From: Adineta ricciae
Lineage: Eukaryota > Rotifera > Eurotatoria > Adinetida > Adinetidae
Assembly: GCA_905250025.1 (NCBI GenBank)
Contig: CAJNOJ010000138.1
Location: 208,817-272,816, forward strand
Direction: 5' to 3'
Length of the DNA stretch: 64,000 bases
The position numbers and the translations under genes are program-made. Shown piece after piece: positions 10,634 through 22,378 of the stretch (its first letter is position 1; the number at the start of each line of letters is the position of its first letter). Under the pieces are notes generated by a model. The model was not told the DNA's origin. It saw only the letters and a program-made list of their open reading frames with translations, and did not search any database.

Positions 10634-12154
10634 ATGCAGCATTTACAATGTATTCGGTCACCCTTTGTTCATCAAATGAGAAACATTACTCAACATATTC
10701 CCTTCCATAACCGTGTTAAACAAGAATGTCTCCGTTTATCAAACGTTCCTTTATTATCTTCAATTGTGAGACAATACGAAGGCTTTCAACCATTGAAACA
10801 GTATTCAGTATTAAACATTCAACATGAACTGGGTGACGTTAGCGCACAAGTTGAAGCACTAATTCGTCTTGGTGCCTTGCCAAAACATGTGTATTTCCTT
10901 CCTCCGTCATATTCTCATAATACGCAGTTCGAGGCGTTCTTAGTCAAGCACTTTCAAATTCCGAAAGAAAATCTATTCAATTCGTCATCGTACCGTTTAT
11001 GTTACAATTACGATAAATATCGTTTAATGAATGTTTTAGTTCATTTAAAACAAATGATTCAAATGGAATCGATGAAAACCCAGCACCAACCGAATAATTT
11101 ACTTATTTTAGATGATGGCGGCTGTTTTTCCGAAGCAATAACCATCCTATTCGATATCGAAGAAAATAAACTAGATCCAAATGAACTAAGCTGCAATCTG
11201 CCATTGACGTTGGGACTATCGGAAGGTGATGCCAAATTGATTTTATCGTATTTAAAAACAAATCAAATCCGGCTCGTTGAGCAAACATCTCGTGGTTTGT
11301 TTAAATATATCGATCAGCCAAAAATTCCGATTGCGTTGAAGAAACTTGGCATATCAATAGTTGATGTTGCTACAAGTGAACCAAAAAAACGTTTAGAATC
11401 TGTGATAATCGCTGAAACTTGTCTGAATATGTTATCGTACCTTTTTTATGACGCTCCCGTTCATTTGCAAATCCCCAAGCCTTCCAAGAACGATCAATGT
11501 TTATTACTTGGATACGGGGCGATTGGACAAGCGATTGCACACGCATTGACACATGGTGGAGATCTAGGAATGTTTTCAAAAGATTCAGTTTACATATGGG
11601 ATACAGATATGAACAAAAGAACTTCGGCAGAGAGCGATGGATTTCGATTGTTCAATCAATGGGATAAGACAAATGAATTTAATTATATTATCGGTTGTGC
11701 TGGTCGATGTTCATTATCGATGTCGTCTCTATCGCTATTACGTAACAATTCATATTTAATCAGCGTTTCATCGGCAGCAATCGAATTTCCGTTTCATGAA
11801 ATGATTCAATATGCATCGGAAAGGCGTGCTGATGACATACAAATCCGATTATCGAAGGAAGAGTTCGATAAATTGAATGATGAGGATATTCATCGAAATA
11901 TCAAGTTTCTTATTGAAAATAGCAAAGAAATAACAGTTGTAAATGGTGGAATGCCGATCACATTTTTAGGAATTTTAAATCCAACAGCAGCCGAAAAGTT
12001 CGACCTGACAATTAGTCTGATGGTTGCTGCGAGCATTCAAGCAACTTTGATGAAACTGCCGAACGATCAAGAGGATCGGATTATACCATTGAACACATAC
12101 TTTTCAAATTTCATTTGTAATTGGTTCGAAAATAGGAAATCCGTAGAATATTAA
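10634..12154 (+). CDS. S-adenosylhomocysteine hydrolase-like NAD-binding protein (copy B)
   Basis: 506 aa, same length as the copy at 4101-5621 and collinear with it. Shares LILDDGG, the GYGAIGQ nucleotide-binding loop and the missing Lys/Asp-Asn pair expected in an active SAH hydrolase. Differences are scattered and mostly conservative, so both alleles look functional. Lies between the divergent Cys-repeat gene and the receptor, as in copy A. Confidence 0.6.
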   Translation: MQHLQCIRSPFVHQMRNITQHIPFHNRVKQECLRLSNVPLLSSIVRQYEGFQPLKQYSVLNIQHELGDVSAQVEALIRLGALPKHVYFLPPSYSHNTQFEAFLVKHFQIPKENLFNSSSYRLCYNYDKYRLMNVLVHLKQMIQMESMKTQHQPNNLLILDDGGCFSEAITILFDIEENKLDPNELSCNLPLTLGLSEGDAKLILSYLKTNQIRLVEQTSRGLFKYIDQPKIPIALKKLGISIVDVATSEPKKRLESVIIAETCLNMLSYLFYDAPVHLQIPKPSKNDQCLLLGYGAIGQAIAHALTHGGDLGMFSKDSVYIWDTDMNKRTSAESDGFRLFNQWDKTNEFNYIIGCAGRCSLSMSSLSLLRNNSYLISVSSAAIEFPFHEMIQYASERRADDIQIRLSKEEFDKLNDEDIHRNIKFLIENSKEITVVNGGMPITFLGILNPTAAEKFDLTISLMVAASIQATLMKLPNDQEDRIIPLNTYFSNFICNWFENRKSVEY

Positions 12155-12588
12155 TAAAAGTTCGTACCTCAACGATTAGCATGAGTGACTCATATGTACT
12201 CCCATTCATCGTCCTTTTCGGATATTTTATGACATTTCTTTTAATATGAGGACACACATGCGATCTTCTGAGGGTGAAAAGTTCTCTTGGATGTATTTCT
12301 TATGATATTAAGTTGACACGCGTGTAAAAATATTCTACTCACATTAATTCGCACGTCTGTAATAATCTAATAACTACGGATCACTTCGTTCGTCTTTCTT
12401 TCTCCTATTATCTGACAACTAATTACAGAAAAAGAAATCCATCTTTATTCTTATATACCAATTACAAGGAAAAGAAAGATTTGTAGTTATAAAACTATCC
12501 ATTCGCGAACAAAAGATCAGGCACAGTAGTTGACAAGTTTCGTTTGTTGTTACCAGAAAAACTAAATTGCTAAAAGTACATTCAACTC
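12155..12588. other. Intergenic, SAHH-like gene to receptor (copy B)
   Basis: Spacer of 434 nt, alignable with 5622-6042, with small indels (for example a short insertion near 12500). No gene seen. Confidence 0.4.
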
Positions 12589-13625
12589 ATGTCATCAGCA
12601 GTTGTCACAAGCCTAGTCGATTCCTATCGGCAAGTGTTCATCTATATGGGCATTCCTATCTTATCATTCGGTCTTGTCGGTGGTATTTTCAATATACTTG
12701 TATTCTTGAGTCTTCAAACCTTTCGACAAAGTTCATGTGCATCCTATCTGACTGTAATGTCATTATTGAATCTTGGTCAACTGATCACTGGTTTATTATC
12801 GCGTATTTTAATCACTGGTTATGACATTGACTTCACACGTACTTCATTGTTTTATTGTAAATTTCGATTATTCTTCCTTCAAGTGTCTACGGGAAGTTCT
12901 CTTGGATGTATTTGTCTGGCGACAATCGATCAATACTTTGCCACATGTGCTCGACCTCGTTGGCAACAATGGTGTAATATTCATGTTTCCCGACGAATCC
13001 TTCTCGGTTTGATTGTCATCTTCGTTATCGAACAAAGTCCTTGTATGATTGTTTATGACCACAGGATGTTATCGGTGACATCGAATGAAACAATTTGTGT
13101 TAGTACAAGTATCGATTTTGACAAATTCAACATTTATTTTAATTCAGTTGTGTTGGCAAATGTCATTCCTCTTACCATAACATCTACTTTCGGTGTCCTA
13201 ATCTATCGAAATATTCAACAATTGAGCTATCGAACGGTTCCATTCGTTAGACAAGAGCTTGACAAGCAATTGAATTCTATGGTTCTTATTCTAATTTTTT
13301 GCATTAATATGATGCTTTTACCACAACTAATCGTTTACTTTATCGTAGTTTATGGAAATATTCAAGATTCTCGTGCTCGAGCACAACTTAATTTAGCTTA
13401 TGCAATTACTCTTTGCTTATATTATTTATTCTTTGCTGTAAGTCATCTTTGTTTATTATTTCTCAGCTTTTTTTTGCCCGCCTCATGTTTTAGTCGCCAT
13501 TTTATATTTATATGATCGTTTCCGAACGTTTTCGTCGACAGTTTGTGTACGTGATCTTTCAAATGCATATTAATCGGTATCGTCCACAACGAGTCGCTCC
13601 AAATGTAATCTTCAATTTAACATAG
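12589..13625 (+). CDS. Rhodopsin-family seven-transmembrane receptor (copy B)
   Basis: Exons 12589-13437 and 13494-13625, 326 aa. Both exon lengths (849 and 132 nt) equal those of the allele at 6043-7079, and the 56-nt intron is conserved in position and phase. The TM3 TIDQYFATC and the helix 8 SERFRRQF motifs are unchanged. Most differences are conservative changes in membrane segments. Orphan receptor; neuropeptide-type ligand likely by family, not shown by the sequence. Confidence 0.8.
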
Positions 13626-14179
13626 TTCGTAACAAAAATGATATTTCCATGTTGTACATCAAATGTTTTGCTTTGAGATCGAAACAATCGCTCATCGTTT
13701 TACTCAATCTTAACTTTAGTAAAATGGTTTAGTATATTCTTATCGTTAGATTTGGAATGTAATTAAGCACGCTTTTATCGTCAATAACTCGAGTAATATA
13801 TTACATGCACCCGACTGAGTCTTTTCTAATTAGAAAAAAAGAAGAAAGTTAAATGTGAAACTATCATTATGGTTGTCAATGCATGCCTAGTGTAATAGAG
13901 GACGATGAACACGTCGGAAATACTGTTTAGTGCAAAGAAATATGATAGTGACATGAAACCGCCTTCTCTCCTTGGCCTACGATCAAACAGATGCCAACTT
14001 CAAAGAAGCTGTGCATCGTCCGCTGTGATGTATGGAATTGACCATTTCAGATGCTTCTTTTGTCCAGATCACATGATTCGATCTATACGTGTTAGTAACG
14101 ATGACAATGCATATTTATTTATAAAACATGAATTGAACACTGTAGCAAAGTTCATACTATGCAGTACTATTTGTCGTCC
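13626..14179. other. Tail-to-tail spacer, receptor to phospholipase D gene (copy B)
   Basis: 3' ends of convergent genes. A plus-strand open frame at 13905-14255 is antisense to the last exon of the phospholipase D gene in its second half and is not called. Confidence 0.4.
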
Positions 14180-16209
14180 TCAGAATCGAAACTTGCCACT
14201 GGCATCGGACCATTTCCCCTCATCGTTTAGTTTACCATATTTATCTGTGGATTGATTTCTGTACAACGCATCGATGAGTTCTTTTGCGATCAGTGGGGAA
14301 TCGATCATTGTATTGATTTCCTATTGAATGTGAAATGAGAACGTACATCAGGGGAAAACAAGATGAAACTTACTTGAGAATGGCACCAAGTTTGTGTATC
14401 CATATTGCCACTACCCATGATGACTATTTGATTGTCGACGGACATGAATTTAATATGACAATTTCGCTTCTTTTCAGAGAAGTGGAAAGGACGCGTTTGA
14501 TCTATAATAGAAAATCAATTGGATTGCTAAACCAGTTATTCTCGAGCATACCTTTTGCAGTATACCAGAAAATGTCGAGATTCTTCTCTGATCCATTATT
14601 GTTTTCTTTCAATTTTCGAAAGAGTTTCTTTGCCACGTGTTGGTTCGTTCCACCTTGAAATGTTCCGAAGCCTTCTTTCAAATAATCATAGCCTAAATCG
14701 AGCCATAGAGTAACTTTGATACCGCGCTGACAAGCGTTGATAACTCCGTCGACAGCAAGTGATGCATTAAACATCGGAGATTGGATAAATATCGATTGTT
14801 GAGCATATCGAAAGGCGCTCAGCCATGCACCATTCTGTGGATTAACAGTATCTCCATGACCTGGCGCACCGTGCGACATACGGCTGACAAGAGCGATGGG
14901 AACAGGTTGATGTGGCGTATGGAAAATAAAAGGATTGAAATCTTCTAAGAGCCGCTCCAACTGTTTGGCAGACAGAGTACTGGGGGTTTCCGTTCTTTGA
15001 GCAGATGGAGACGATCCATTGAGATGAACAGTGAGAGAACATTGTGAATGAGGAGTGATATAACCAATAACACTATCTTGTGGTTTTTTTGTTACTTTTG
15101 TTAGTTCAGTATGCGAATCAGCGGACTGATTGTTTGATATAGCTCGGTATGCGATCTCCGAAAAAGTCTTGTGAGATGTTGAACTTTGTTCAACGCTTCG
15201 ACGACGCTGAAGTTGACGTCGTGCTCGATCAGCTGCTTTTTGTAACGAACCTTTTACAGATGCATTCAAAGCACTATCGAGTCCGAAATGGAAATCCTGA
15301 TTGACTGGTGCTTCTTCTCGTAAATAGGCAGGCTCTGGCTCGAACGGTAACTGCCAAGTAATCAAATATGTATCGTAAAACGAATTGACAATATCTCCTT
15401 CGTAATGCATCATCATTTCTAAATTTGGCCGATCATAAATATTATTGGTATTCAACAAAGTGATCTTTCGGTCAACGACAAGAAATTTCGCATGAAATGC
15501 ACCCATGATGAGCTGGTGGTAGATATTCACTTCTATCATGAGATTGGGAAGTTCTTCAGCCGTAGGAATACTGCATTGTGCCCATTTGTTTGGTGGTAGA
15601 ATCATATGTGGATGTAGAACGTTTCCGATTTTGAAATGATCGATCATAAGCTTGACGATCACAAAACGATTTTCTTGTGCAGCGCGTTTGTTCAAATCGC
15701 GTAGAGCATCACCAATAATGCGAGCTGTTTCACCTTTTTGCCACCAACACGTGGCGAATAGAACTTCCTTCTGAGCATTCACAATAACGTGATGGTAGTG
15801 TTGCATGATATCCGGAATCGTCGATATGATTGTCAGAGGAATCACACCCGACGTACCGACTAAATTTGGTGATACACAACCGGCCATTGGATCAGCATCG
15901 AGTGTACGAATCGCACCATAAAAGAGCTAAAATTGATAGATTCTATGAAAGTTTGTTTGTTGTCGATGGAATACATACTTTAAGAAATAAATCACTTGGG
16001 CGATAAGGAAATCGACCATATTTCGCTACAGCATCCAGTTTATCTTGGGTGATTTCGTGTTCAAGTAATTCACGCTTGATTTTAGTTGCTGATTGATATA
16101 CTGATTTATCAAAGAGAAGTTTAACAGCATCTTTCGGACATTTGATATTAGGATGTCCGGAAGCGTAGACAGAAGTTACAGTTTCATCAGTTAGTGGCGA
16201 AGCATTCAT
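14180..16209 (-). CDS. Phospholipase D-like enzyme with two HKD motifs (copy B, intact)
   Basis: Four exons, 16209-15979, 15926-14552, 14501-14374 and 14320-14180, giving 624 aa; all phases agree. First HKD motif HAKFLVVDR with His222, Lys224 and Asp229. Second motif HIKFMSVDNQIVIMGSGN with His551, Lys553 and Asp558, reached only after the 50-nt intron at 14551-14502. The HxKxxxxD pairs define the PLD superfamily; two motifs on one chain form one active site, with a covalent phospho-His intermediate. The spacing and the lack of PX/PH or C2 domains point to the bacterial/fungal PLD or cardiolipin-synthase-like group rather than animal PLD1/2, so substrate is open. A basic RRQLQRRR stretch lies in the linker. 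Copy A is frameshifted. Confidence 0.82.
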
Positions 16210-16524
16210 TTGTATACGTATTATTCTACTGAATCAAAACAAAAAAGAAAATTACATCGCTTTTTGTACTTATTTATTCTTGTACGTAATAGAACACGTG
16301 GTTACAATATTGTGAAACTTGTTTACACTTATACATATAAAAGAGATAAAGAACGGTTCGATTGTTTGAGAAAAGTGACTCATAATACGTCATAATTCAG
16401 CTTTATTGTCTTATTCATCCATTCAAATTATTTTGTATTTATGAATACGCCCAGAATTTGTTTACTCAAGCAAAGCAAAACTAACTAAAAAAAGCATTCA
16501 AAAGTCAGTCGGTTCAACGAGCAA
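16210..16524. other. Spacer between phospholipase D gene start and lectin-like gene end
   Basis: About 315 nt, nearly identical to 21137-21450. Probably the phospholipase D promoter. The segment near 16430-16515 recurs next to each lectin-like copy or remnant (21355-21440, 24240-24325, 26820-26910), so it belongs to the duplicated unit of that gene. Confidence 0.4.
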
Positions 16525-17240
16525 CTAAGGTTGTATTGATACACTCGTCGTGATACCTGTACTAATACTACCGCTCCATTTAGTCCAGAAACCAATTCTT
16601 AGATGTCGACCAATAGTAGTATTGAACGTCTGCTGCATATAAGTCATCGATGTGGCTCCGTTGTAGATACCATATGTTCCGTTGTGTGGTGTATTTGTCG
16701 AAATGTGACCCGTACAACCACTTCCGATCCAACATGGTGAGCATGTTCCATTTTCGAAATCACCATTGCAGAGCAGTTGTGCTGAAGTAGTTGCATCGAC
16801 AACAGATATGTCATCTAACCATGTGTAGGCCGGGACATTGACTACAGCGAATGTTATTGTTTCTTTGGCACTCTGCGCAACGTACGATAATGTGACGTGC
16901 ATGTAGGTAGTTTGTGGTGAGCAGGGATTGTTCATGTACCATAATGTTGTTGCTGCACCAGGTGCTACTGTTGTCGTAGCTACAGTGGAATGAGTAGGAT
17001 GAATGGACTAGAATGATAGTATGAGAATTCACCTATGGTTGTCGAACTATTCGAGCAAATAGTTGAAACTAGAAGTCGACAAAAATAAAAAAATCATCGT
17101 GAAGAAAATATTAGTTTCTCTTATCAATTGTTACAATGGCTGTTACTGTCGGCATAGGGAGCAACATAATGAAATGAATAGGTAAGACAATTCCTGATGC
17201 AGTAATGCATATTTTAATGTTAACTACTGCAATCAAGCTT
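16525..17240 (-). CDS. Small membrane-anchored lectin-like protein (copy B)
   Basis: Last exon 17007-16525 encodes 160 aa. It has a Thr/Ala-rich linker (TVATTTVAPGAATT) and a compact beta-rich region with NVPAYTWLDDISVVD, LLCNGDFENG and CSPCW, then IGFWTKWSG near the end. The FENG/LDDISV pattern resembles galactose-binding-like (jelly-roll) carbohydrate-binding modules. An upstream exon ending at 17135 encodes a hydrophobic stretch (GIVLPIHFIMLLPMP), which I read as a membrane anchor; its 5' limit is not defined. The same arrangement occurs at 21451-22166 and, decayed, at 24240-24720 and 26820-27180. Probable cell-surface glycan binder; family assignment is tentative. Confidence 0.5.
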
Positions 17241-17723
17241 GACTAATTACTGACTTTCAAACGTGGAACGTCGGATTTGAAATAAGTACTTCTTCGAGTC
17301 ACATAACATTTTTCTAAATTCTCTAAGCTTATTTCAGAACTTTTCGAAAATCAATCACTATCAATCTTTTAGCATAAAAATGTGTTTGCTGGAACAACTT
17401 ATTTAATGGAAAGTCACAGACTTTAATAGAGAGCCATGAGAAAGGAAGTGAAACGATTTGTCTTGAATAGAAAAATACTTATTGAAGTCACTTAGAAGCC
17501 GAGTTACATACGTTTTCTCACTTTAACTTGTTCATAATTAACTCAAATCGACAAATCTTGTACCAAACAGAAAAAAATTCTCTTTCAATTGATAAAACGA
17601 CCTCGAAATCGTCAAAAACGAAAGATTTTCTCACAAAGATCTCTAATAAAAGTACTTTTGTTACTTTACATACAGAGAAGGACTCAAAAGTGATCAAATC
17701 TTAAATATCAATTAAGGTCAACT
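17241..17723. other. Intergenic stretch with about 300 nt absent from copy A
   Basis: Between the lectin-like gene and the NHL gene. Compared with 22167-22378, roughly 17425-17705 is extra here. No terminal inverted repeats or open frame were seen in the extra part, so it is either an insertion in copy B or a deletion in copy A. Confidence 0.4.
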
Positions 17724-18681
17724 TTACAACTTACATCCTGAATTGATAATCAGGTTAAATTTTTGAATTCGACTATTTCCTTGATCAACAACGAGAATAT
17801 TTCCAACCGAATCAAAACTAAGAGCCGACGGATACCTTAATTGATTTGCACCTGAACCCTCTGATTGATTACATCCGAATAAACAACGAAAACCATTCGT
17901 ATTCTGACCGATAATTCGATGATTACGAGAATCAACAAATAAACAAGTAACTTTCACTATTCAGCGCAATTCCAGTTGGGCAATCAAGATCAAATGTAAC
18001 GTTGGGCGATCCATTTCCGACGACAGTTGTTCCCAGTAAATTTTGATACTCAAATAATTGAATTCGATGGTTTCCGCAATCTGCAACGAGTAGTTCTCGG
18101 CTTTTTTCATCAAAAAAGATTCCTCGATGATTGCGAAATGTTGCTGATGTGGAACCGGGACTCGCTGTTCCCGCAACAATTGACGAATGGCTCCATGGAT
18201 TGATTAATGATCTGGAAATAACTTGATGTTGTTCAGATAATGAACAATAAAGAGTTTGATAACTTTCACTTAAGAAAAGATGAAAACATTGTTGACAGAA
18301 ATTCATTCGTGGAATTGGAATCAACTTTGTCGAATTCGACTTGATTTCACTTACAACATTAGTTGAGGAGTGAAACGTATCAACAAAAATGTCTTCTTTT
18401 GTGGTTACAAACAAACTTGATGAATTTGTTATATTGACAGATATAGCTTTAATTAAACTCACATTTCCAGAGAGAAAAACGAGGATTTGTTCCTTATTTT
18501 TATTTGAAATATAAATTGTATTATTCTGATTGATAAAGAAATCAAAAGGATTTGATCCGATGATAGATTCGTTCGCAATTGTTGTGCCATTCGGATTCCA
18601 TTGCGAAGTAGAAGAAAGAATTGGCCGATTATATGAAAAACCTATATTTACGAAAAGACGTGTGTTTAGATCAATTATCAT
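17724..18681 (-). pseudogene. NHL-repeat beta-propeller protein, frameshifted (copy B)
   Basis: Counterpart of the intact frame at 22379-23335. Repeats are visible as RGIFFDEKSRELLVADCGNHRI, cut here to its core (LLVADCGNHRIQLF), then PTGIALNSESYLFI, then VDSRNHRIIGQN and ILVVDQGNSRIQKF. Relative to the other copy there is one extra A near 17936-17941 (CAACAAATAAAC against CAACAATAAAC). It shifts the frame after SYLFI and gives an early stop; the remaining repeats continue in another frame to 17724. A sequencing or assembly error in a short A-run would look the same. Upstream exons were not found. Confidence 0.65.
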
Positions 18682-19356
18682 CGGGATTAACCTGAAAATT
18701 TACCTGAAATTTGTTTTATAATGAATAAAATGATCAAAAAACATTGTTTTCCATTGAAGGACATAGCGCACAAATAATTGATCTCATTTTCCAACAAGTT
18801 TACATATTAGGCATTTCTTTGTTTAGAAATCAAAATTAAAAGGAAAGGTAATTTCCCTCATTTTAGTTTTCTCTCATTAAATATTGGACTGCTGATTTTC
18901 CTTGTTCAAAACTTTATTTACATTTCAGTCTACATGTAAAAGTCACGAAAGAATATTTCAAGGTGTAAGAAGTATAAATACTATGACGTCGACCCATTTC
19001 AAAATCAATTTAGAAAGTCTAGAGAACGATACGAAAAGTTCTTCAATGACAAGTTTTGATCATTTCTGAAATGAAATGAAGATTTCCGGTTGTACTATCC
19101 ACTTTTTTCCCTTAATTTTTATCCTGTAACAAGAATATGTTTTTTGAAGAAACCATGATACAAATTAGTGTCACATCACCTATCAAACACTCTCATTAAG
19201 AAGACTAAGTAACTTCGCACAAAGCCATTTACGTACAAGTTGTATCCTACAAAAGTACTACTCTCGTGAACTAGTGTTCTGGTATATAATGAACTCTATA
19301 ACATATGTAATGTTTTTGTTTAAATTTTCGAACTAAATGGTTCTCTCGATGGATAG
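18682..19356. other. Upstream region of the NHL gene (copy B)
   Basis: AT-rich, alignable with 23336-23980. No coding exon or known element recognised, although the NHL gene still lacks a signal-peptide exon that could be here. Confidence 0.35.
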
Positions 19357-19460
19357 AACTATTCATTGCGGAGTGACTGAACATTTTTTTTTGTAGATCA
19401 CTATCTGATGAGCAAGTAATAGTTTAATCCTTTTTGATCGCGTTTTTGAAAAACAATTAC
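19357..19460. repeat. Terminal overlap with 26566-26668
   Basis: The last 104 nt of this piece recur as the first 103 nt of the piece at 26566. The only difference I see is one T in a T-run. The corresponding copy-A sequence (about 23986-24090) differs at several sites. The two pieces are therefore the same chromosome copy, cut and not merged. Confidence 0.8.
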
Positions 19461-19461
19461 N
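19461..19461. other. Assembly join (1 N), copy B to copy A
   Basis: Order jumps back: on the right the phospholipase D, lectin-like and NHL genes appear a second time. Confidence 0.9.
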
Positions 19462-21136
19462 GCGTTTGATCTATGATAGAAAATCAATTGGATTGTTAAA
19501 CCAGTCAGTTATTCTCGAGCATACCTTTTGCAGTATACCAGAAAATGTCGAGATTCTTCTCTGATCCATTATTGTTTTCTTTCAATTTTCGAAAGAGTTT
19601 CTTTGCCACGTGCTGGTTCGTTCCACCTTGAAATGTTCCGAAGCCTTCTTTCAAATAGTCATACCCTAAATCGAGCCATAGAGTAACTTTGATACCGCGC
19701 TGACATGCGTTGATAACTCCGTCGATAGCGAGTGATGCATTAAACATCGGAGATTGGATAAATATCGATTGTTGAGCATATCGAAAGGCGCTCAGCCATG
19801 CGCCATTCTGTGGATTAACAGTATCTCCATGACCTGGCGCACCGTGCGACATACGGCTAACGAGAGCGATTGGAACAGGTTGATGTGGCGTATGGAAAAT
19901 AAAAGGATTGAAATCTTCTAAGAGCTGTTCCAGCTGTTGGGCAGATAGAGTATTCGGGGTTTCCGTTCTTTGAGCAGATGGAGACGATCCATTGAGATGA
20001 ATAGTGAGAGAACATTGTGAAAGAGGAGTGATATAACCAACAACACTATTTTGTGGTTCTTTTTCTACTTTTATTAGTTCAGTGTGCGAATCAGCGGATT
20101 GATTGTTCGATATAACTCGGTGTGGGATCTCCGAGAAAGTCTTGTGAGATGTTGAACTTTGTTCAACGCTTCGACGACGCTGAAGTTGTCGTCGTGCTCG
20201 ATCAGCAGCTTTTTGTAACGAACCTTTCACAGATGCATTCAAAGCACTATCGAGTCCGAAATGGAAATCCCGATTGATTGGTGCTTCTTCTCGTAAGTAG
20301 GCAGGCTCTGGCTCGAACGGTAACTGCCAAGTAATCAGATATGTATCGTAAAATGAATTGACAATATCTCCTTCGTAATGCATCATCATTTCTAAATTTG
20401 GCCGATCATAAATATTATTAGTATTCAACAAAGTGATCTTTCGGTCAACGACAAGAAATTTCGCATGAAATGCACCCATGATGAGCTGGTGGTAGATATT
20501 CACTTCTATCATGAGATTAGGAAGTTCTTCAGCTGTAGGAATACTGCATTGTGCCCATTTGTTTGGTGGTAGAATCATATGTGGATGTAGGATGTTTCCG
20601 ATTTTGAAATGATCAATCATAAGCTTGACGATCACAAAACGATTTTCTTGTGCAGCGCGTTTGTTCAAATCGCGTAGAGCATCACCAATAATGCGAGCAG
20701 TTTCACCTGTTTTGCCACCAACACGTGTTGCATGATATCCGGAATCGTCGATATGATTGTCAGAGGAATCACACCCGACGTACCGACTAAATTTGGTGAT
20801 ACACAACCGGCCATTGGATCAGCATCGAGGGTACGAATCGCACCATAAAAGAGCTAAAATTGATAGATTCTATGAAAGTGTCTTTGTTGTCGATGGAATA
20901 CATACTTTAAGAAATAAATCACTCGGACGATAAGGAAATCGACCGTATTTCGCTACAACATCCAGTTCATCTTGGGTGATTTCATGTTCATGTAATTCAC
21001 GCTTGATTTTCGATGCTGACTGATATACTGATTTATCAAAGAGAAGTTTAACAGCATCTTTCGGACATGTGATATTAGGATGTCCAGAAGCGTAGACAGA
21101 AGTTACAGTTTCATCAGTTAGCGGCGAAGCATTCAT
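19462..21136 (-). pseudogene. Phospholipase D-like gene, frameshifted (copy A)
   Basis: Exon 1 21136-20906, exon 2 20853-19525 and 9 nt of exon 3 (19470-19462). The remainder lies at 7626-7710 of the same copy. Compared with the intact allele, exon 2 lacks 47 nt near 20725 (between ACACGTG and TTGCATG) and has one extra base just upstream in a T-run, net minus 46. This shifts the frame before the first HKD motif and gives a stop about 25 codons later. The downstream frame, including HAKFLVVDR, stays open and well conserved, so the lesion is recent or an assembly error. The deletion ends share a short GTG. Confidence 0.75.
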
Positions 21137-21450
21137 TTGTATACGTATTATTCTAATGAATCAAAACAAAAAGGAAATTACATAGCCTTTTGTACTTATT
21201 TATTCTTGTACGTAATAGAACACGTGGTTACAATATTGTGAAACTTGTTTACACTTATACATATAAAAGAGATAAAGAACGGTTCGATTGTTTGAGAAAA
21301 GTGACTCATAATACGTCATAATTCAGCTTTGTTGTCTTATTCATCCTTTCAAATTATTTTGTATTTATGAATACGCCCAGAATTTGTTTACTCAAGCAAA
21401 GCAAAACTAACTAAAAAAAGCATTCAAAAGTCAGTCGGTGCAACGAACAA
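21137..21450. other. Spacer between phospholipase D gene start and lectin-like gene end (copy A)
   Basis: Counterpart of 16210-16524, almost identical, no gene. Confidence 0.4.
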
Positions 21451-22166
21451 CTACGGTTGTATTGATACACTCGTCGTGATACTGGTACTAATACTACCGC
21501 TCCATTTAGTCCAGAAACCAATGCTCAGATGTCGACCAATAGTAGTATTGAACGTCTGCTGCATATAAGTCATCGATAAGGCTCCGTTGTAGATACCATA
21601 TACTCCGCTGTGCGGTGTATTTGTCGAAATGTGACCTACACAACCACTTCCGATCCAACATGGTGAGCATGTTCCATTTTCGAAACCACCATTGCAGAGC
21701 AGTTGCGCTGAAGTAGTTACATCGACAACAGATATGTCATCTAACCATGTGTAGGCTGGAACGTTGACTACAGCAAATGTTATTGTTTCTTTGGTGCTCT
21801 GAGCAACGTACGATAATGTGACGTGCCTGTAGGTAGTTTGTGGTGAGCAGGGATTGTTCATGTACCATAATGTTGTTGCTGCACCAGGTGCTACTGTTGT
21901 CGTAGCTACAGTGGAATGAGTAGGATGAATGGACTAGAATGATAGTATGAGAACTCACCGATTGTTGTCGAACTAGTCGAGCAAACAGTTGAAACTAGAA
22001 GTCGACAAAAATAGAAAAATCATCGTGAAGAAAATATTAGTTTCTCTTATCAATTGTTACAATGGCTGCTACTGTCGGCATACGGAGCAACATAATGAAA
22101 TGAATAGGTAAGACAATTCCTAGTGCAGCAATGCATATTTTAATGTTAACTACTACGATCAAGCTT
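21451..22166 (-). CDS. Small membrane-anchored lectin-like protein (copy A)
   Basis: Last exon 21933-21451 encodes 160 aa, same length as the copy-B exon at 17007-16525. Shares LDDISVVD, LLCNGGFENG, CSPCW and FWTKWSG. The upstream anchor exon ends at 22061 (GIVLPIHFIMLLRMP). About a dozen scattered residue differences separate the alleles. The beta-rich module and Thr-rich linker suggest a surface carbohydrate-binding protein; the exact module family is uncertain, and the translation start was not located. Confidence 0.5.
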
Positions 22167-22378
22167 GACTAATTACTGACTTTCAAACGTGGAACGTCGG
22201 ATTTGAAATAAGTACTTCTTCGAGCCACATAACATTTTTCTAAATTCTCTAAGCTTATTTCAGAGCTTTTCGAAAATCAATTACTATCAATCTTTTAGAA
22301 TAAAAATGTGTTTGCTGGAACAAGTTATTTAATAGAAGGTCACAGACTTTAATAGAGAAATATCAGTTAAGGTCAACT

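Noticed and set aside
13905-14255. Plus-strand ORF of 116 codons between receptor and phospholipase D genes
   Set aside because: Its second half is antisense to the last phospholipase D exon. The copy-A counterpart (7474-7701) does not preserve the frame upstream.
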